Assembly (NCBI RefSeq): GCF_001730285.1
Contig: NZ_MIJZ01000014.1
Coordinates: 310,001 to 374,000 of the forward strand
Direction of reading: 5' to 3'
From: Enterococcus ureasiticus
GTDB taxonomy: Bacteria > Bacillota > Bacilli > Lactobacillales > Enterococcaceae
Length of the DNA stretch: 64,000 nt
The notes beneath the pieces were generated by a model, which saw only the letters and a program-made list of their open reading frames with translations, was not told the DNA's origin and did not search any database. Every line of letters starts with the position of its first letter. Position 1 is the first letter of the stretch. Shown here in pieces: positions 63,579 to 64,000 of the stretch. Both the position numbers and the translations under genes were made by a program.

Positions 63579-64000
63579 TTAAACTGTTGCTTCTATCTTC
63601 TCGATTCGACGTTTTTGAATGATTCCTAGCAAAAATCCACCCACTATCGAGCCAGCTAAAATAGCCAATACCCATAGCAAACCATGTGTCACAACAGGTA
63701 ATACTAAGAAGCCACCATGCGGCGCTGGCACTTGAACTTTAAACATATACGTTAAAACCGCAGCAATCGAGGAACCTAACATCATCGTTGGCAATACTCG
63801 CAAAGGATCTTTAGCCGCAAATGGAATAGCTCCTTCTGTAATATGCGTCGAGCCTAAAATAAAATTGACCAACCCAGCATTTTGTTCACTTGTGTCAAAA
63901 TATTTGCGGAAAAATAGGACCGCGAACCCTGTAATCAATGGTGGTGCAATACAAGCAGCAGAAACACCTGCCATAAAGCTTGTATTTCCTTGGGCTAAAA
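63579..64000 (-). CDS. PTS fructose-family IIC component, partial
   Basis: About 140 residues of the C-terminal part, running off the right edge (upstream residues LAQGNTSF precede the internal Met at 63974). Membrane segments and the motif GSTHITEGAIPFAAKDP are typical of EIIC(Fru). Ends 24 bases before the IIA gene. The IIB part is presumably fused upstream outside the window. Confidence 0.85.
   Translation of the reverse strand, partial: LAQGNTSFMAGVSAACIAPPLITGFAVLFFRKYFDTSEQNAGLVNFILGSTHITEGAIPFAAKDPLRVLPTMMLGSSIAAVLTYMFKVQVPAPHGGFLVLPVVTHGLLWVLAILAGSIVGGFLLGIIQKRRIEKIEATV

Overview
The window looks like a chromosomal segment of an Enterococcus of the E. faecalis type. The evidence is the low G+C content, strong AAAGGAGG ribosome sites, enterococcal WxL/DUF916 surface-protein genes, LXG type VII secretion cassettes, an Rgg-type regulator, an Mga-like regulator and a Zur-type zinc-sparing rpsN. 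The species is not determined. Most genes lie on the minus strand.

Layout. (1) 1-534: the targeting-factor pair (Lap2-like, Lap1-like) of an LXG toxin cassette that runs off the left edge. (2) 0.8-5.6 kb: a small RiPP cluster. It has an ABC exporter, a radical SAM/SPASM enzyme with a PqqD-like domain, and a 44-residue precursor with four cysteines spaced CxxCxxCxxC, like the sactibiotic thuricin H. A 10-codon micro-ORF (MVYIIWFVGG) looks like a leaderless Rgg pheromone, and a divergent Rgg-type regulator and an 81-residue protein complete the cluster. (3) 5.6-7.6 kb: small genes plus two tandem copies of a structured, terminator-ended RNA-like element. (4) 7.6-14.6 kb: a defence-type operon of HNH nuclease, C5 DNA methyltransferase, a protein with two GHKL ATPase domains around a coiled coil, and a receiver-like protein. 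(5) 15.2-19.3 kb: a complete LXG toxin cassette (Lap1, Lap2, toxin, membrane immunity protein), followed by a decayed toxin fragment and a second, orphan immunity paralogue.

(6) 19.7-27.2 kb: amino-acid biosynthesis. leuABCD is preceded by a leader peptide with four consecutive Leu codons and an attenuator, and followed by a trans-aconitate/isopropylmalate-type methyltransferase. metY has a Met-specific T-box. (7) 27.3-35.5 kb: small conserved genes, a second ClpP whose triad Asp is Asn, an Mga-like regulator, an MFS exporter, a DUF1275 protein and an oxalate decarboxylase. (8) 36-42 kb: a P-type cation ATPase under a yybP-ykoY (Mn2+) riboswitch, TtcA, and an LTA-synthase-like enzyme. (9) 41.9-46.2 kb: an operon for metabolism of a cyclitol- or sugar-type compound (two Gfo/Idh/MocA oxidoreductases, a xylose-isomerase-like TIM barrel, a ThuA-like protein), interspersed with a structured dispersed repeat. 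It is followed by an array of 77-bp tandem repeats.

(10) 47.1-47.6 kb: Zur-box rpsN plus a 46-residue protein. (11) 47.9-60.9 kb: a WxL surface-complex locus with an orphan winged-helix regulator, an LRR-WxL protein that appears to start at ATT, three WxL proteins, two DUF916/DUF3324 anchors, an LPXTG protein, and a divergent LytTR/GHKL two-component system with a second kinase-like paralogue that has lost its ATP-binding motifs. (12) 61-64 kb: AraC regulator, LacD aldolase and fructose-family PTS genes, running off the right edge.

The strongest candidates for an undescribed system are the Rgg/leaderless-peptide/sactipeptide cluster and the methyltransferase-HNH operon carrying a two-component-like ATPase and receiver pair. 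All family assignments come from motif reading; no database search was possible.
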